Below are positions 22,701 through 35,550 of a DNA stretch of 64,000 nt, one piece after another (the first letter of the stretch is position 1; the number at the start of each line of letters is the position of its first letter). The notes under the pieces are model-generated. The model was not told the DNA's origin, made no database searches, and saw only the letters and a list, made by a program, of their open reading frames with translations. Origin of the DNA: Atrichornis clamosus (Eukaryota; Chordata; Aves; Passeriformes; Menuridae); assembly GCA_013400975.1 (NCBI GenBank), contig WBMZ01004774.1, positions 274,001 through 338,000 on the forward strand, given 5' to 3'. The translations under genes and the position numbers were made by a program.

Positions 22701-25700
22701 AAAAGCACTGAGTCATAACATGACCTGAAGTCTGTTTGGAAATCATTTGAAAACACTAGGAAGAATCAGGTGTCACTGATACTGTACTGAATACAGCAGA
22801 AGTGAGACAGTATCATGGTGTTCTATTCTAAAAAACCCAACATTATCCTTCTGTACTATTTAATTTGAAGGGCTTTCTGTTCTGTTAATAGACTGGTAAA
22901 TTGTTATTTTAGGTTTATTAAAGACCATTACTACCACGCTGCTAATTAATCTAGTTGTGTATGTGAAAAGTTCATGCGCGTTCTGAAGTTGACTTGCATT
23001 AAGTAGTGCATCTATCTTAATACATGAACATTTCACCTTAAATGTGTTACAGCATCAGTTTTTGTCTCAATGGGTTTGATTTCTGAACTTCTAGTTGGCT
23101 AAGCTTCTTTTTTAAAAAAAAAGTGTATCAAGATACTGAGAATCTACCATTTACTTTTCTGGATGACTTGTTTCAGTGATTCATCTTTGCCACTATTTAA
23201 AAATAAGGCATGCAATTATTGTTTGAATACATTTGAATGCATCTGTCTTTCACTAGTTCTTATTATCTCATCTGAATTCTCTATCATATCAGACTGCCTT
23301 AAAACTTGATTTGTCACTTTGACACTGTGCTTTCACTCCCTGCCTGGTGGCAGTCCCTAGCATTTAAAGACATATACATATTTTACAATACACAGTTTTA
23401 AGAGAGCATCAGCAGATCATAGATTTGCTGGGCTTACTACTCTAGGACTCTGGGATAAGCTTAACAAGTATGCTGATTTTAAATGTTTTTCTTGCAATGT
23501 TTTTTAACATCTGATCTGGAACATCTGCTTAACAAATGAGTTGGAAGGAAAATCAATATAATGGGATACAATTATACCATTTTGAATCTTTCCAACTATA
23601 GAATGAAAGTATTTGTTGACTATTTTTGATCTTTCCTTATGATTTTTAACACTCGTGCCACCTCTGTCTTGTCATCGGCCTCTACTGTTGTTAAGGTGGT
23701 GTTTGTTACTAATGCTCTTGGTGGTGTAATGGGTGGATGTTTTAGGTCTCTCCGTTTCTACGCTCTGCAACAGCAGTTCATACTGAGGGTGGTCCAATCT
23801 CCCTTGTTTCTAAGTATTGATCCTGCTTTTTATTTTAACTTCTTTTTTTAAAAAACATCAAGTTTAGAGCAACTAGGATGAGCTGTAGCCAAAATTGCTA
23901 CAAAATTTGTCCTTTTTGCTAGCTGTAGAATTGCCTGACCAAAGATAAAAGCCATCTTAGGGAAGTTTTTGTTTTCATGTTTTTGTGTCTAAGATTTTTG
24001 TTCCCAATGAATTTTGTTCATAACACTTTTTAGCTTCTGAAATTTTGAAAACTCAGGAATGAACATCGATGTACCTTGTATGTTTACATAAATGTTAGTA
24101 ATCTCTCTCTGGCTATGTAACCTGATCATGATGAGTAATTCTTAGACTTTGTCCAATTTCTACTCCAGTGAATTTTTTCTGGATTGGTTATGGTGAGTGC
24201 TGTTAAAAACCTATTGCTAATAATTTTTAAAAATGGATGTTTTTACTGTTGGCAGCTTAAGATCTTGAAATACTAGGTTTCCGTATTAAAGATTTCAGTT
24301 TGCCATTTTTCTTTCAGCACATTAAAAATATGGGCTTACAAAAAAAACCCCTCTGTTATCTAGTTTGAGCTGATGGTCTGTAACAGACCTCTGCTATCAC
24401 CACCTTTTGAGTGAGTTGTTTTAACCCTTAGACCCACATATAGTCAGGATCCTTTGCTTCTGAATTATCAGTCAGTGAATGTCTGAATTATGTTTCTTGA
24501 AACCTGGATTGTGCCTGCTTGATAACAAGTGTTGTTTTTATTTAGTTGTTGGCTTTTATGCTAATGGGCCTTTGGCCTTTTCTTTTTGCTGTTGGGAAGT
24601 AGTGTAGCTGTGTGATGTGCATGGAGAGTAGACTTTAATATCAGGAAGGTATGGAAATCGTTGAAAGTTTTAAAGAATATTTCTGGAACTGAAAGTAAAT
24701 ATTTGGCATTTAGACTTCACAGTAATGTTAGTGTAAGAATTGTACCTGGCGTCAGATGAATTGTCATCCAGGCCATTGTTTTGTGACTTAGTGGCCAACA
24801 GCAGGTGTTTTAAATGAAGTTATAAAAAACTTCCCAGTTGTGGATTAACTGCCATACCGTGGAGCTCCTCAAATTCTTGTCAGTTTATAAGGGTTTACAA
24901 TGCTGATCCTGAGTTTTGTTCCCATAAAAATTTTCTTGTTGATTTGTAATTTTATATAGGTGCATGTTTTCATTATCCATGGTAATATGTAATTATTTTA
25001 CAAATTTTACAATGCTGTGTTTAGAACCTACCTTCCCAGTGTCATGCTCAGCACTCTTTCCTCAATTGTTAAAGAGTAGCTTAATGCTCAGTAGTTACTT
25101 GATCAACACTGATAATAATTTCTTATCCGCTATGCTTTAGACGTGTCAATGACAAATTTGATTTGCCAGCATGCAGACCTGTACTTACATTTTTTAACTT
25201 CATTGATTTCACATGGTATTGATGAAGATGGTTGTATTCTGAGTCCTGATATTTTCCATTAGCATTGGTAGATGTGACCACTGTCTCCTGTATCCGATAT
25301 GATGTGATAGACACACAGACTTTCCTCAAACCCTTCCCCCGCCCCCACTACGTGTCATTGTTCACAATAAGGCAACATTTATATCCAGCTAAAGATCTGC
25401 CTGTATTTTACTGATTGAAGCCTGACAAGCTGCAGAGTTGAAAACTATAGTTGTATTTTCTGATCTTCCCCAACAAATTCTCTTGCAAAATTAATATTAT
25501 TCTCTTAAAAGGTTACTAGGCTTTTTTATCATCTCTGCTTTAAACATTTTTGTCAGTGTTCCCACTGACCTTTCAGATGTAAGTTGGACCTCTTTTAAAT
25601 CTAGAGACTTTTAAGTCTCAAGTGCTATGTTTCATGTTTATTTCATTGTCATGCTTATATCGTCATGCTTGCTTGCAGCGTAAATCTGAATAAGAGGATC

Positions 25701-26044
25701 CAGTGTCAAGTTGATACTTTGATTTCTTGTACCTTGTTTAGTAGTTTTGTAGAGCCTTTCATGTATAAATGAAAATAGCATTAATAATTTTCAGTGAGAA
25801 GAAAGTAACTTATCCAAGGCCAAAAAACTCAAAGGGGAAGATTCAGTAAACCCAAATTTTATACTATCCCATCACTGCTAATACAGGAGTGCCCTACAAA
25901 ATATTGAATAAATCTTGCAATTGAAATGCGTTGGCTGAATGGGAGAAATGAAAAGTAATTTAAAGATGTTAAATACTATGTAAAAGAAGTTTGAGAAGTA
26001 GAGTGAAAGAGTAGATATAGTAGAGGACCTGCTGTAGCAAGTTG
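19721..26044. other. Intron-like or intergenic DNA, no gene recognised
   Basis: No recognisable exon or interspersed repeat. A short GGA/GAG tract lies at 22140-22157. A minus-strand pseudo-exon (about 21530-21590) with a good acceptor and GTAAAG donor was seen and judged to be chance. The composition is AT-rich, with T seemingly above A on the plus strand in several lines read. Confidence 0.5.
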
Positions 26045-26511
26045 GAGGAGGACCATGAAGATGGTCCAGAGGGCTGGAGCACTTCACCTATGAAGACAGG
26101 CTGAGAGAGTTGGGGCTGTTCAGCCTGGAGAGGAGAAGACTTCAGGGAGACCTTAAAGCACCTTCTAAGACCCAAATGGGGCCTACAAGAAAGCTGGAGA
26201 GGGATGTTTTACGAGAGCATGCAGTGAATGGGACAAGGGGTGATGGCTTCAGACTGCAATAGGGTAGCTTTAAATTAGGTAGCTTTATATTAGGGACAAA
26301 AATTCTCTGTTGTGATGGTGATGAGGCACTGGAACAGGTTGCCCAGAGAAGTTGTGGATATTCCCTTCCTGGAAGTGTTCAGTGTCAGACTGGATGGGAC
26401 CCTGAGGGACTTGGTCTAGTGGAAGGTGTCCATGCCCATGGCAGGAGAGGTTGGAACTAGATGATGTTTGATGTCCTATCCAACCCAAACCAATTCTATG
26501 TTTCTGTGATA
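26045..26511 (+). mobile_element. CR1 LINE 3' fragment
   Basis: Plus-strand CR1 sequence corresponding to the C-terminal end of the reverse transcriptase ORF and the 3' tail. It includes GGGCTGGAGCACTTCACCTATGAAGACAGGCTGAGAGAGTT in pieces from about 26070, then AGCCTGGAGAGGAGAAG (about 26123-26139), GAGGCACTGGAACAGGTTGC (about 26323-26342) and a 3' end TTCTATGTTTCTGTGAT (26495-26511). A short duplication (GTAGCTTTAAATTAG / GTAGCTTTATATTAG, 26264-26293) interrupts it. It is 5'-truncated and non-coding. Confidence 0.85.
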
Positions 26512-29500
26512 TAAGGAGAATAGTACTAATGCTTATGGGGAAAATACAAGTAAACATTTAGTATACTTCTCTTATTGTATATCTGCTAAGTTATTTTGCT
26601 GGGAATAATAATGGAATTATTCATTTCTTTAGTGAGACAAGTGGCTTTCTGCTGACACTCATGTTTGTTTGGTGTGTCCTGCTTCCTATAAAACTTACCT
26701 GTGCTTCCAGAACAGTGACTTGGTCACCTGCAGCATAAACAGCCTGTTATTTTTGTTGTCACCACATACTTAAAAAAAATATGTGGGAGCCTTGCTTGTT
26801 TTTCAGTTATTCATGCGTCAGTAGCATAGTGTTTCTCCTCCTTTGTGCCTGACTCATTTTGAATTCACATCACTTCCATGTAGGCCTATGATGCTAATAA
26901 ATATACACATTTTGGGGAGAAGTTAATACATTCAAATGTGAACTGGGCAATTCTTATATATGTGTGTATTTTTTTTAGACTAAACTTGGTGCTGCTTGTG
27001 ACAATACCTTTTAAAATTCATTATACTCCATAACCTTTATTGCAATGTGTTAAGCAGTCTAAGGTAATGGGACAAAGATTTGAGCTCCTTTGATTTTCAT
27101 TGTAGATTCACATTTGTACGTAAAACTTACACTGATTGTTCCTGCCAGTTTTACTGCTTCATGAAATTATGTAGCAGATAATACTGAAGATACTCTTTTA
27201 TTTTCAAGTATGCAAAAATTACAATACCTGTAAGTTTAATTTTTGTGTCTGTATGAGAGAACAGTGCGTGAACGCAAGTAGAGGAAAGTGCAACATGCAG
27301 GAAGTTGCTGACTTCATGTAATGAGAAGAAACTCCTGTCCAGTTAGTGGACAGATTTCTTCTGAACAGGAGCGGTATGTTCATTGGGCGTAAAACACATT
27401 TAAAGCCTTCAGTCAGAAGTTAGTGCCTTGAGAACTAAAACCAAAGGAATAAAAACCTATCATATTAGATTGTTGAAGTGTATGCATTACAGGTAGGACT
27501 TGGTGAATTTTTTTTCAAATGCACTTTTTGAGGGCGACAGCCGTTTAGAATTAAATGAGGATGTTTTATGAATGAGGGTGAACTTCACCTTTTGTTTGTA
27601 AATTTACTTCACAGTTTTCTGGAGAAACACATCAGAGTGAAACGCCATTTGAAATTTTATGTTGTAACCTGATGTATTACTTTAAATAAGTTTGTTTTGG
27701 GCAGTTCTCTTTTCAAACTAAAAATTCATTGCTATATGGCATTTGTGAAAAAAACCGTAAGGCCGTATAAATATTTTACACTTGGTCCCTTTCTCACAAG
27801 GTTACCTTCTGTAGTCAGAGTGTGTTTCGCTTAGTAGAAGGCTATTTTGGGTTTTGGATTTGTGCTGCAGTCCCAACTCTTGTTTATTATACTGCCCATG
27901 AGTCTTGATTTGAAGATTGCTTGATTCAGGTGCAAGGTGACAGTTCAGGCTCCACTGCAAGTCAAGGAATCAGAAAGAGATTTAGGGGATAGATGGAATG
28001 ACATAGGTATAAGGCAGGATTTCCAGCTGATTGCCTCTTTCATACTACACATTTTTCAGGACTGTATATGAACCCAAGCAGTTTGCTGGTTGCTTTTGGT
28101 TCCCACCTTTGATCACTGAAGTTGATGGCTCATTTGACATACCTTCAAGACAGAGTGTCAAACTTGAGTTTGCAGAGATGAAAAAGCTGTCCAGTCTTTT
28201 GTCTCTTATGACTTTCATCTTATATCTTAAGTACATTCTTTGGTGTGAAGTGTGAGGATTTACGTACCTGAGAAGAAATGAAAACATACTGGACACATAC
28301 AAGTTAATATTCTTAATAACTATATCCGATGATGATGTCAGGCATATATTCGGTGCAATCAGGCTGTCTTTATCCACAAATGCAAAATCTATCACAAGGT
28401 TCAGTCCTTACAAAACTGAGTGGGACGGAGCAAAGGACAGTAGCAGCTACTGTCAGTGGACACAGAGCTCCACTTTGACATTTTGCACAACTGGGATGGA
28501 TTGAGGTACATATACAGAATGAACAAGTGGCACTGTCAGCTGTTGCAAATCTTGCTGAAATGCTATGTTACTTTAATAGCACTCCTGGGCACTCTGAAGC
28601 CTCAGTGATTGGAGGAAGTCCTAACTTGTTTTTCTTACGTTAAATGTTTTTGTTCTGGTCTTCAGGGATTTTTAGATAAGCTGTTAAAATTCTTGTGTAT
28701 TAGTTGAAAAATATGTAGTTCTACCTATAAGTCATCATTCAAGTATTCAAAACTGACATATGCCAGGAATTAGAGCATTAGAGCTGTTGCTGTTTCATAG
28801 CTGTTGGGGGAAACTAGGTTTTTACATTAATTTACAGTAATAGTGTATGATCAGGCATGGTTATAATTTCCACTGTGAGTAATTTTATCTGAGAAGAGGG
28901 CAAATGTGGGCTGAGTGAACATCATTTTACTACTTGTAACAGCTTACCCAGATTGGGATAAAAGTGTGTTTTTAGACTCATGCTATAATTTTTGTATGTT
29001 GACTGGAATGCTTAATCTTGTAGAGCTGCTGTTAATTATCATTTATTCTGTAAGCATGTTAGACAGTCAGTCTTACAGTCCTCCTTATACAGTCAGTCTT
29101 CTGCCAGTGTTTCAAGGTAGCTTTCAGTAATACTCAGGGTAATCTTCTATTTTCTGTGATGCTATAAAACTTCAGACTCATACTGTCCTCTTCCGGAAGT
29201 AATGCATCAGCCTAGGTCAAGCCATACAAGCTTGAGAAAGAACAATGGCTGGATAGAAAGTGGATGACAAAGACTTAAACCAGTGGGTTTAAGAGGAAAA
29301 CCTTCAGTGTAAAGCTTATCAACAGGCATTGAATAGTCTCCTTTTCGTTGTTTTTTTTTTATTAGCACAGAACATTTTAGATCCCTGTCTCCTGTTTCTC
29401 TGCAGTTTTACTTTGCCCTAATGCTTGCAGCCCTGGACTTTCCTAAGCATGAAAGAAGCTAGCATATTTCCAAGATTCTACCTTCTGGAAAAATTGAATA

Positions 29501-29678
29501 AAAATCAAACCCAGCAACACAGAATGTGTGTATTGAACTGGCCACTACGCTTTTTTGTTTTTTTAACAGAGTATGTCTCAACATTTTGTTTGCCTGATTT
29601 TTGTGCATGGTCAAGCTCCTCTATTGTGTTTTCAAGCTGTGAGGAGATCCAGCTGCAACAGAAATAATTGTAGGGTAG
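26512..29678. other. No gene or repeat recognised
   Basis: AT-rich DNA. The only structured item noticed is a weak inverted repeat at 27331-27371 (CTCCTGTCCAG and CTGAACAGGAG, one mismatch) that competes with an inner TGTCCA/TGGACA hairpin. No exon with both splice sites and a convincing frame was found. Confidence 0.5.
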
Positions 29679-30570
29679 TGTTGTGGTTTAACCACAGTAG
29701 GCAGCTAAGTGCCACATAACTGCTCAGTAAAAAAGAAACGTGGGCAAGGAAGAACAAATACACTACCAGTAAAGATACAGCATTTGGTATTGAAGCACAC
29801 CGCATTACTACTGAATTTGTTGTTGTAATGGAAGACAGACTTCTACAAGGGTTTTTACTCAAGTTGTCTGTCGCTGGTGCCTTTTATCGAGGCATATGAT
29901 GGGTATGAGGAGGCAAGATCCAGGTGCAGGCAACCTTCCAGGAAGCGTCCCTTGTCAAGCTGCTCCTGTGGGATTCACAAACCCCTTCGCACACACCAGG
30001 CACTCCCTGCGAGGTGTGTGCAGGCACGCACGTGCACACACACGATCCAAGCGACCAGCGGAGACAGAGAGGCGGGAGGGGCCCTTCGTTTAGCGTTCCG
30101 AGGTTTAATGGGGATCCATGCTCAAAAGGTTCCAGTGACAAAGAGCCACCAGAGCGCTCATGCACAAGGTTTTATACGGGGGTAGAAAGGGGCGGAGAGA
30201 GCATCAGGGCCCAATGAGGTGAGGGTCCAGGGGCAGAGATAAGGTGGGGTGACATGGGGAGAACCAACTGGGGAAGGAGAGGGGAGGAGAAAGGGAGCCG
30301 GAGCCAACGGGGTACAAAACAGGGGAGAGCTTTCCAGAACTGGGGTAAGGGCTTACAATTGATGGACAAGGGAATTAACATAATGGGGCATACACTAACT
30401 GAGGGAGAAACCAAACAGCTACTTAGGGGGCAAACCNAGAAACCAAAACTTAGGGGGCAAACCATAAGGCAGAACTACTAACTTCCTCGAAGGGGGAGAA
30501 AGCCTTAGACAGAGGCAGCGTCCCACCAGTGTCCTTTGGGGGCTAGCTGCTCCTCAGGGCGGCTGTGGCA
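29679..30570 (-). mobile_element. Endogenous retrovirus LTR (solo), minus strand
   Basis: Read on the minus strand, the segment has the layout of a retroviral LTR: a pyrimidine-rich U3, a TATA box GTATAAAA (plus 30170-30177), an ATTAAA poly(A) signal (plus 30104-30109) about 65 bases downstream, a GT-rich stretch (GTGTGTGTGCACGTGCGTG, plus about 30025-30043), and a terminal TTAAACCACAACA (plus 29679-29691). The last matches the end of the LTR at 51.6 kb. No primer-binding site, gag, pol or env sequence flanks it, so it is a solo LTR or two nested LTR pieces. The right boundary (a CA at 30569-30570) is a guess and no target-site duplication was found. It contains an ambiguous base at 30437. 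It is unusually GC-rich for its surroundings. Confidence 0.6.
30170..30177 (-). promoter_or_regulatory. TATA box of the LTR
   Basis: GTATAAAA on the minus strand. The ATTAAA signal lies 61 bases downstream, so the implied R region is short (about 55 bases if transcription starts some 30 bases after the TATA box and cleavage is some 20 bases after the signal). Activity is unknown. Confidence 0.5.
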
Positions 30571-33360
30571 TTATTTACTACTGCAGCAGTTGTCTTCCAT
30601 CATTGTAAAATGGTATGCAGTGATAAAGATGGAAACAAGAAGAATAATATAAAATTGCTGATAAGAGGCTTGATCATTAAAGATAACTGTCTTTACAGTT
30701 ATTGAAAACTTTGGCAACTGGTGAGATGAGCATTTTAGAAAATGTGGACTGCGTGGTTTGATTGGAAGGCAAGTTAAATCTCATGAGTAAGTGGAGTAAA
30801 TGAGAGTTTTTGGTGTATGAGCAAATTGACTCCTATATGTATAGGTCTTATGAAAAACAACAAGAACAACAACAAAGTTTCAGATGAGATCTGAATATAT
30901 TGTAGGAGGAAGAGGACTTGATGTAGATCTCCTCATTTTGAACCTGAGTGGTAAAAGTGACAAAGATACATTTGATACTGAGAGGAAAAAGTGGTCAAGG
31001 ATTTCTCATTTTTCTCCAACATTCAATTTACTTTAGAAAGAAATATATCTGAGTAGTACATTACATTAAGTTGACACTCTTTCTGATGTGTTCAGTATAT
31101 CGTCTACACTTTCTCATCTGAAAAAAAAAAAACCTCAAGTTGCCAGCAAGTCTCCAAATTGCTAATATGATATTTCAGCTAATGCTTCCTACTCACCCTG
31201 ACCAGACAACTCTTAAAATTATTATTCAGGTTAACTTCAGAGTACGTGAAGGTTGGGTGGCAGTTTCATTTTTTCAACAATGAAGAATTTATCTTTCAAA
31301 GTCCTGAGTTACACTTTGCAATGATTTCATCATTCCCATGTATCCTGAACTGACAGCAGTAAATTAAGTGCCATTTCACTTGAGACTAATTCCTGTCTAC
31401 AGTTAAGAATTTTGCTTGGTGAAATGTTATGGCCATGCCAGTTTTGTTCATTTTGCTTAGAATTGAAACAAGTGTCAATTCCAGAATTCTGTTTTAGTAG
31501 GTCTAACGGGTTTGTCATGATTCATTACTATGTCTGTTTATAGCATCCACTGGATACTGTGACTTTCCATGTAGTCCCTCCTGATACACTAACCTCTTTC
31601 CTGTAACTTGAGATACATTTCTGTGGTTTCACTAACTTAACAGAATGTTTCAAGGTATTTTTACTTTCATGTGACATTTACCTTTTTCTGAGGCTGAGGC
31701 CTTCCAAACTGTCAGTTCCTCTCAAAGTCTGAGCCACCCTTGTGATACAGTGATTGAAGTCACAGGTTAAATATGACAGTGAAATGAAAACGAAATACAA
31801 GCAGACTTTTTAATGGCATGTACATGTAAGCAAAGGAAAAAAAATATCTAAGTGATATCTGTCATCTTGTGTAAGTGAGAGAGAGAAGGTTTCTCTTCCA
31901 CACTGGACATTTTCTTTCATAGCTTCCTCTCAGAGCTCTAGCTGTGACATCCATCCTCTTCAGTGTTTCTAAAGTGGACTGTCTTAGAGCAACAACTCAA
32001 AGTTCAACACCCTGCTGTAAACTCTGTTGCCTGTGACAGCTGGTCACAGATCATCTGCCTGCCCCAGACCCTGCTAAGCATTACTGCATGCATGGGCGTG
32101 TATAAGTTACAATAATTCTTGAAAGACTGGTTATTTTATTAATACTATAATAAAAGAAAAAAACCAAACAATTAAACCTGTAAACTCCCTGTGTCCTAAG
32201 CTGACCTGGTCTCTTGAGGAGAATTGCTTTGTGGCATCTCAAATTGAAAAGGCCTGCCATCGAGTTGAGTAGCTGCACCTTGTTAGAGACACAGCTGCAC
32301 CTTGGTGGTGGAATGGCAGAGATACATCTGCTCTAGATCTAAAGGGAATTACAATGATAAGGTGCTATTAAAGCTGGACTTTCGTTTCCCTCTGCCCATT
32401 TAAACCTTAATTTGAAATGCCTTTCTGCAGAAATAGGGCAAGTTGTTGTGACCGTGAGTGGCTCCTCAGTGTCTGCCCCGTTGTACACTTTGTGATCCCA
32501 CCAAGTGACATTTGGCAGGAAATCCAAGAGGAAACATCTGTCACCAAAAATAAGCAAATAAACCCCCCCAATACTGTACTAGGCGTGAATAGATACATCT
32601 GAATTTATTCCCAGTCTGCTGACTATACACGATGGAAGCCTTAGACTCTCCATGGCTTAAAACAATCGCCTTCATTTTGTTCAGCTGGAGTGCACTGATC
32701 ATGTTCTCCCCAAAACTGAATTCTCTTTTTGCTTTGATTTTTTCATTATACATCTGATCCTCAGTTTTTAATGTTAATATGGCCAATTGGTAATGTGTTA
32801 CTAAGACAAACTTTTTTCATTCATTAACTGAAATAGTCATACATGTTGTCATGCATCTTTGACCATTCAGCTGTGGTGGGTTTTATTTCAGCCAGTCTGT
32901 GTTGGTTATGACAGCTCATGAAATGTGTTTCCAAGTACCGCCTGTTCCCTTAATTCTCTAGAGAACTTTAAAAAAACCCCAAGAAGTTGTTTATTTTTTC
33001 ATTTACATCTCTTCCATAAAGCCATAGTAGGTACTCAGAGATTTTCAGTATTTAGTCAGTATAAGAAGTTCTGTGCATACATATAAGCGTTTTAGGATTC
33101 TGTATCAGATATGTAAACCTTATCTATATGCATACTATTATAAGCAAATTATCTCTTTGCTTTCCATTAATCTTGATCCTGAGAAGGTGTCTGGAGCATT
33201 CTAGTCGGAAAACTGCTGCCATTCGTAGAACATCATTGAAATGTACATATATGGGAAAAAAAGCCAAGAGTGACTGTCCTGTGATAGTTCACCACATGTG
33301 TTTTCTTTCCCTATGCTGGTACTGCTGCCATAGACCACAGAAATTTCCTACAGCCCTATA
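30571..33360. other. No gene or repeat recognised
   Basis: AT-rich DNA with no convincing exon. Simple runs include A12 at about 31121-31132. Nothing else is supportable. Confidence 0.5.
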
Positions 33361-33572
33361 GTTGGACTGTATTTACTATCAGGAAAAGGTTCTTCACCCA
33401 GAGGGTGGTTGAGCACTGGAACAGGTTCCCCAGGGAAGTTGTCACAGCACCAAGCGGGTCTGACAACACCCTCAGGCACATGGTGTGATTCTTGGGGTGT
33501 CCTGTACAGGGCCAGGAGTTGGATTCCATGATCCTCATGGGTCCCTTCCAACTCAGTGTATTCTGTGATTCT
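33361..33572 (+). mobile_element. CR1 LINE 3' end fragment
   Basis: About 210 bp of plus-strand CR1 covering the last codons of the RT ORF (AGGTTCTTCACCCAGAGGG, then GAGCACTGGAACAGGTTCCC) and the 3' tail CATGGGTCCCTTCCAACTCAG. It ends in the characteristic octamer-like repeat ATTCTGTGATTCTG at 33560-33573. The pattern is a severely 5'-truncated copy, the usual form of CR1 insertions. It lies about 760 bp before a longer CR1 copy in the same orientation. Confidence 0.85.
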
Positions 33573-34329
33573 GAACTAAAGTCTGCTTGTTAGGCATTGC
33601 TAACCTCAGTGACTGATTTGTGGATAGACAATGTTATGGCAGCTGGTCTTGCATTACAGCTAATGAAAGGGTACATTCTTAGATTTGGACCATGAGAGCA
33701 CAACAAAGTTCAGCAATCCACAGAAGTAAAAGTAAATTAGACTTGCATTTATTAAGAACTTTGTATCTTAGTTTTAGTTCTGTATGTTACTCACTTGATC
33801 AGGTTTGCAGTTAGTGAACTGGGAATTTTTGTTCAAGGAATCTCTAGTTCAGCATGTGGAATAAAGGAAGGTGAATGAATAACTAGGGCTTTGAGTGGTT
33901 ACCCAGACTAATAATTAAACACACAGCTATTTTTGCAATCCTTGAATGATGTAATCTTCACATAATCTTGTCTTGTGACTAGAAGATAGAGATGCAGTAG
34001 ATTTATTTTTGCTTTTTAAGATCATGTGAAATTTGTATTCAGAGTGTACTTCTTTTGATCCTGAAGATAATCACTCACAATAAAAAATGGTAACTTCAGG
34101 TTACATTTTCTAAGTTGATGTATTTTGCTTTAGTAAAAGTACAGAAGATTGGTAAATACAAGATAGAAAAATTACATGGGCATTATTCTTGTTTTTTATG
34201 GTTGACTTGGCTTCATATTTAGATTTTGGATTTTAACTGATTTCATTAGGTAAGGCATTTTCTTTTTATAATAAGTATTGTTTGCATTGTGTGTGTAAAT
34301 TTAAGGCATTCATCTTGAGTGCCATCATA

Positions 34330-35550
34330 TGGCATGTACAGGACAACCTCATGATCAGACCCAGCCAGCATGAGTTTATGAAAGGCAAGTCCTACTTGAC
34401 CAACCTGATCTCTTTTTATGACAAGGTGTCTTGCTTAGTGGCTGAGGGAAAGACTGTGGATGTTGGCTACCTAGGCTTTAGTAAGGCCTTTGCCGTTGTT
34501 TCCCACAGCATTCTCCTGGAGAAACTGGGTGCTCGTGTCTTGGATGGGCAGCTGCTTCACTGGGTGAAAGACAGGCTGTCTAGCCAGGCCCAGAGAGTGG
34601 TGGTGAGTGGAATTACATCCAGCTGGTGACTGGTCACAGTGGTGTTCCCCAGGGCTCAGTACTGGCACTGGCTCTTTTTTAATATCTTTATCAATGTTAC
34701 AGACAAGGGGATAGAGTGCACCCTCAGTAAGTTTGCAGATGACACCAAGTTGTGCTGGAGTGCTGTTCTGCTGGGGATGGGAAGGCTTTTGCAGAGAGAC
34801 ATGGACAGGCTGGTTTAATGGACTGAGGCCAGTTGTGAGAGGTTCAGTAAGGCCAAGTGCTGGGTCCTGCATGTGGGTCACAACAACCCCAGGCAGTGCT
34901 ACAGGCTGGGGTCAGAATGGCTGGAAAACTGCCCAGTGGAAAAGGACCTGGGGGTGCTGATCAGAGGCTGAAATGAGCCAGTACCCAGGTGGCCAAGAAG
35001 GCCAGTGGCATCCTGGCCTGTATCAACAATAGTGTGGCCAGCTGGACCAGGGCAGTGATCGTCGCACTTTACTTGGCCCTGGTGAGGCCACACCTTGAAT
35101 CCTGTGTACAAGAAAGACATGGAAGTGCTGGAGTGAGTCCAGAGCAGGGCAACAAAGCTGGTGGAGGATCTGGAGCACACGTTGCATGAGGAGCAGCTGA
35201 GGAAGCTGGGAGGAGCTTGAGGGACCCTCAAGAAAAGGAGGCTCAGGGGAGGCCTTATTGCTCTCTCCAACCACCTGAAAGGAGGGTGTAGCCAGGGCAA
35301 GGTTGTTTAACCATAGGCCAGGTAACAAGTAATAGGTTTAGACTGGATATTAGGAAAAACTTCTTCACCAAGAGATTTGTCAAGCACTGAAACAGGCTAA
35401 CCCAGGGAAATGTTTGAGTTACCATTCCTGGAGGTATTTAAAAAACACGTGGATGTGGCACCTGGGGACATGATGGGATTGGCAGTGTTATGTTAATGTT
35501 TGGATTTGATGATTTAAAAAGTCTTTTCCAACCTAAACAATTTTATTAAA
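34330..35550 (+). pseudogene. CR1 LINE reverse transcriptase, broken copy
   Basis: Plus-strand CR1 fragment covering the central and C-terminal RT domain and 3' end. The first part is open to 34627 and reads as RT fingers/palm (FMKGKSYLTNLISFYDK, then YLGFSKAFAVVSH). In CR1 the palm motif A is normally DFSKAFD, so both acidic positions are lost here (G and A). Motif B (GVPQGS, 34641-34658) is in another frame, and motif C FADD (34732-34743) is back in the first frame, which shows at least two frameshifts. A stop at 34628 ends the first frame. The 3' tail is degraded (ends near AACAATTTTATT). RT of CR1 copies the element's RNA at a nicked chromosomal site; this copy cannot. Confidence 0.9.

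Noticed and set aside
29877..30217. Several open frames of 65-102 codons on both strands
   Set aside because: They fall inside the GC-rich LTR and read through its TATA and poly(A) signals; not genes.
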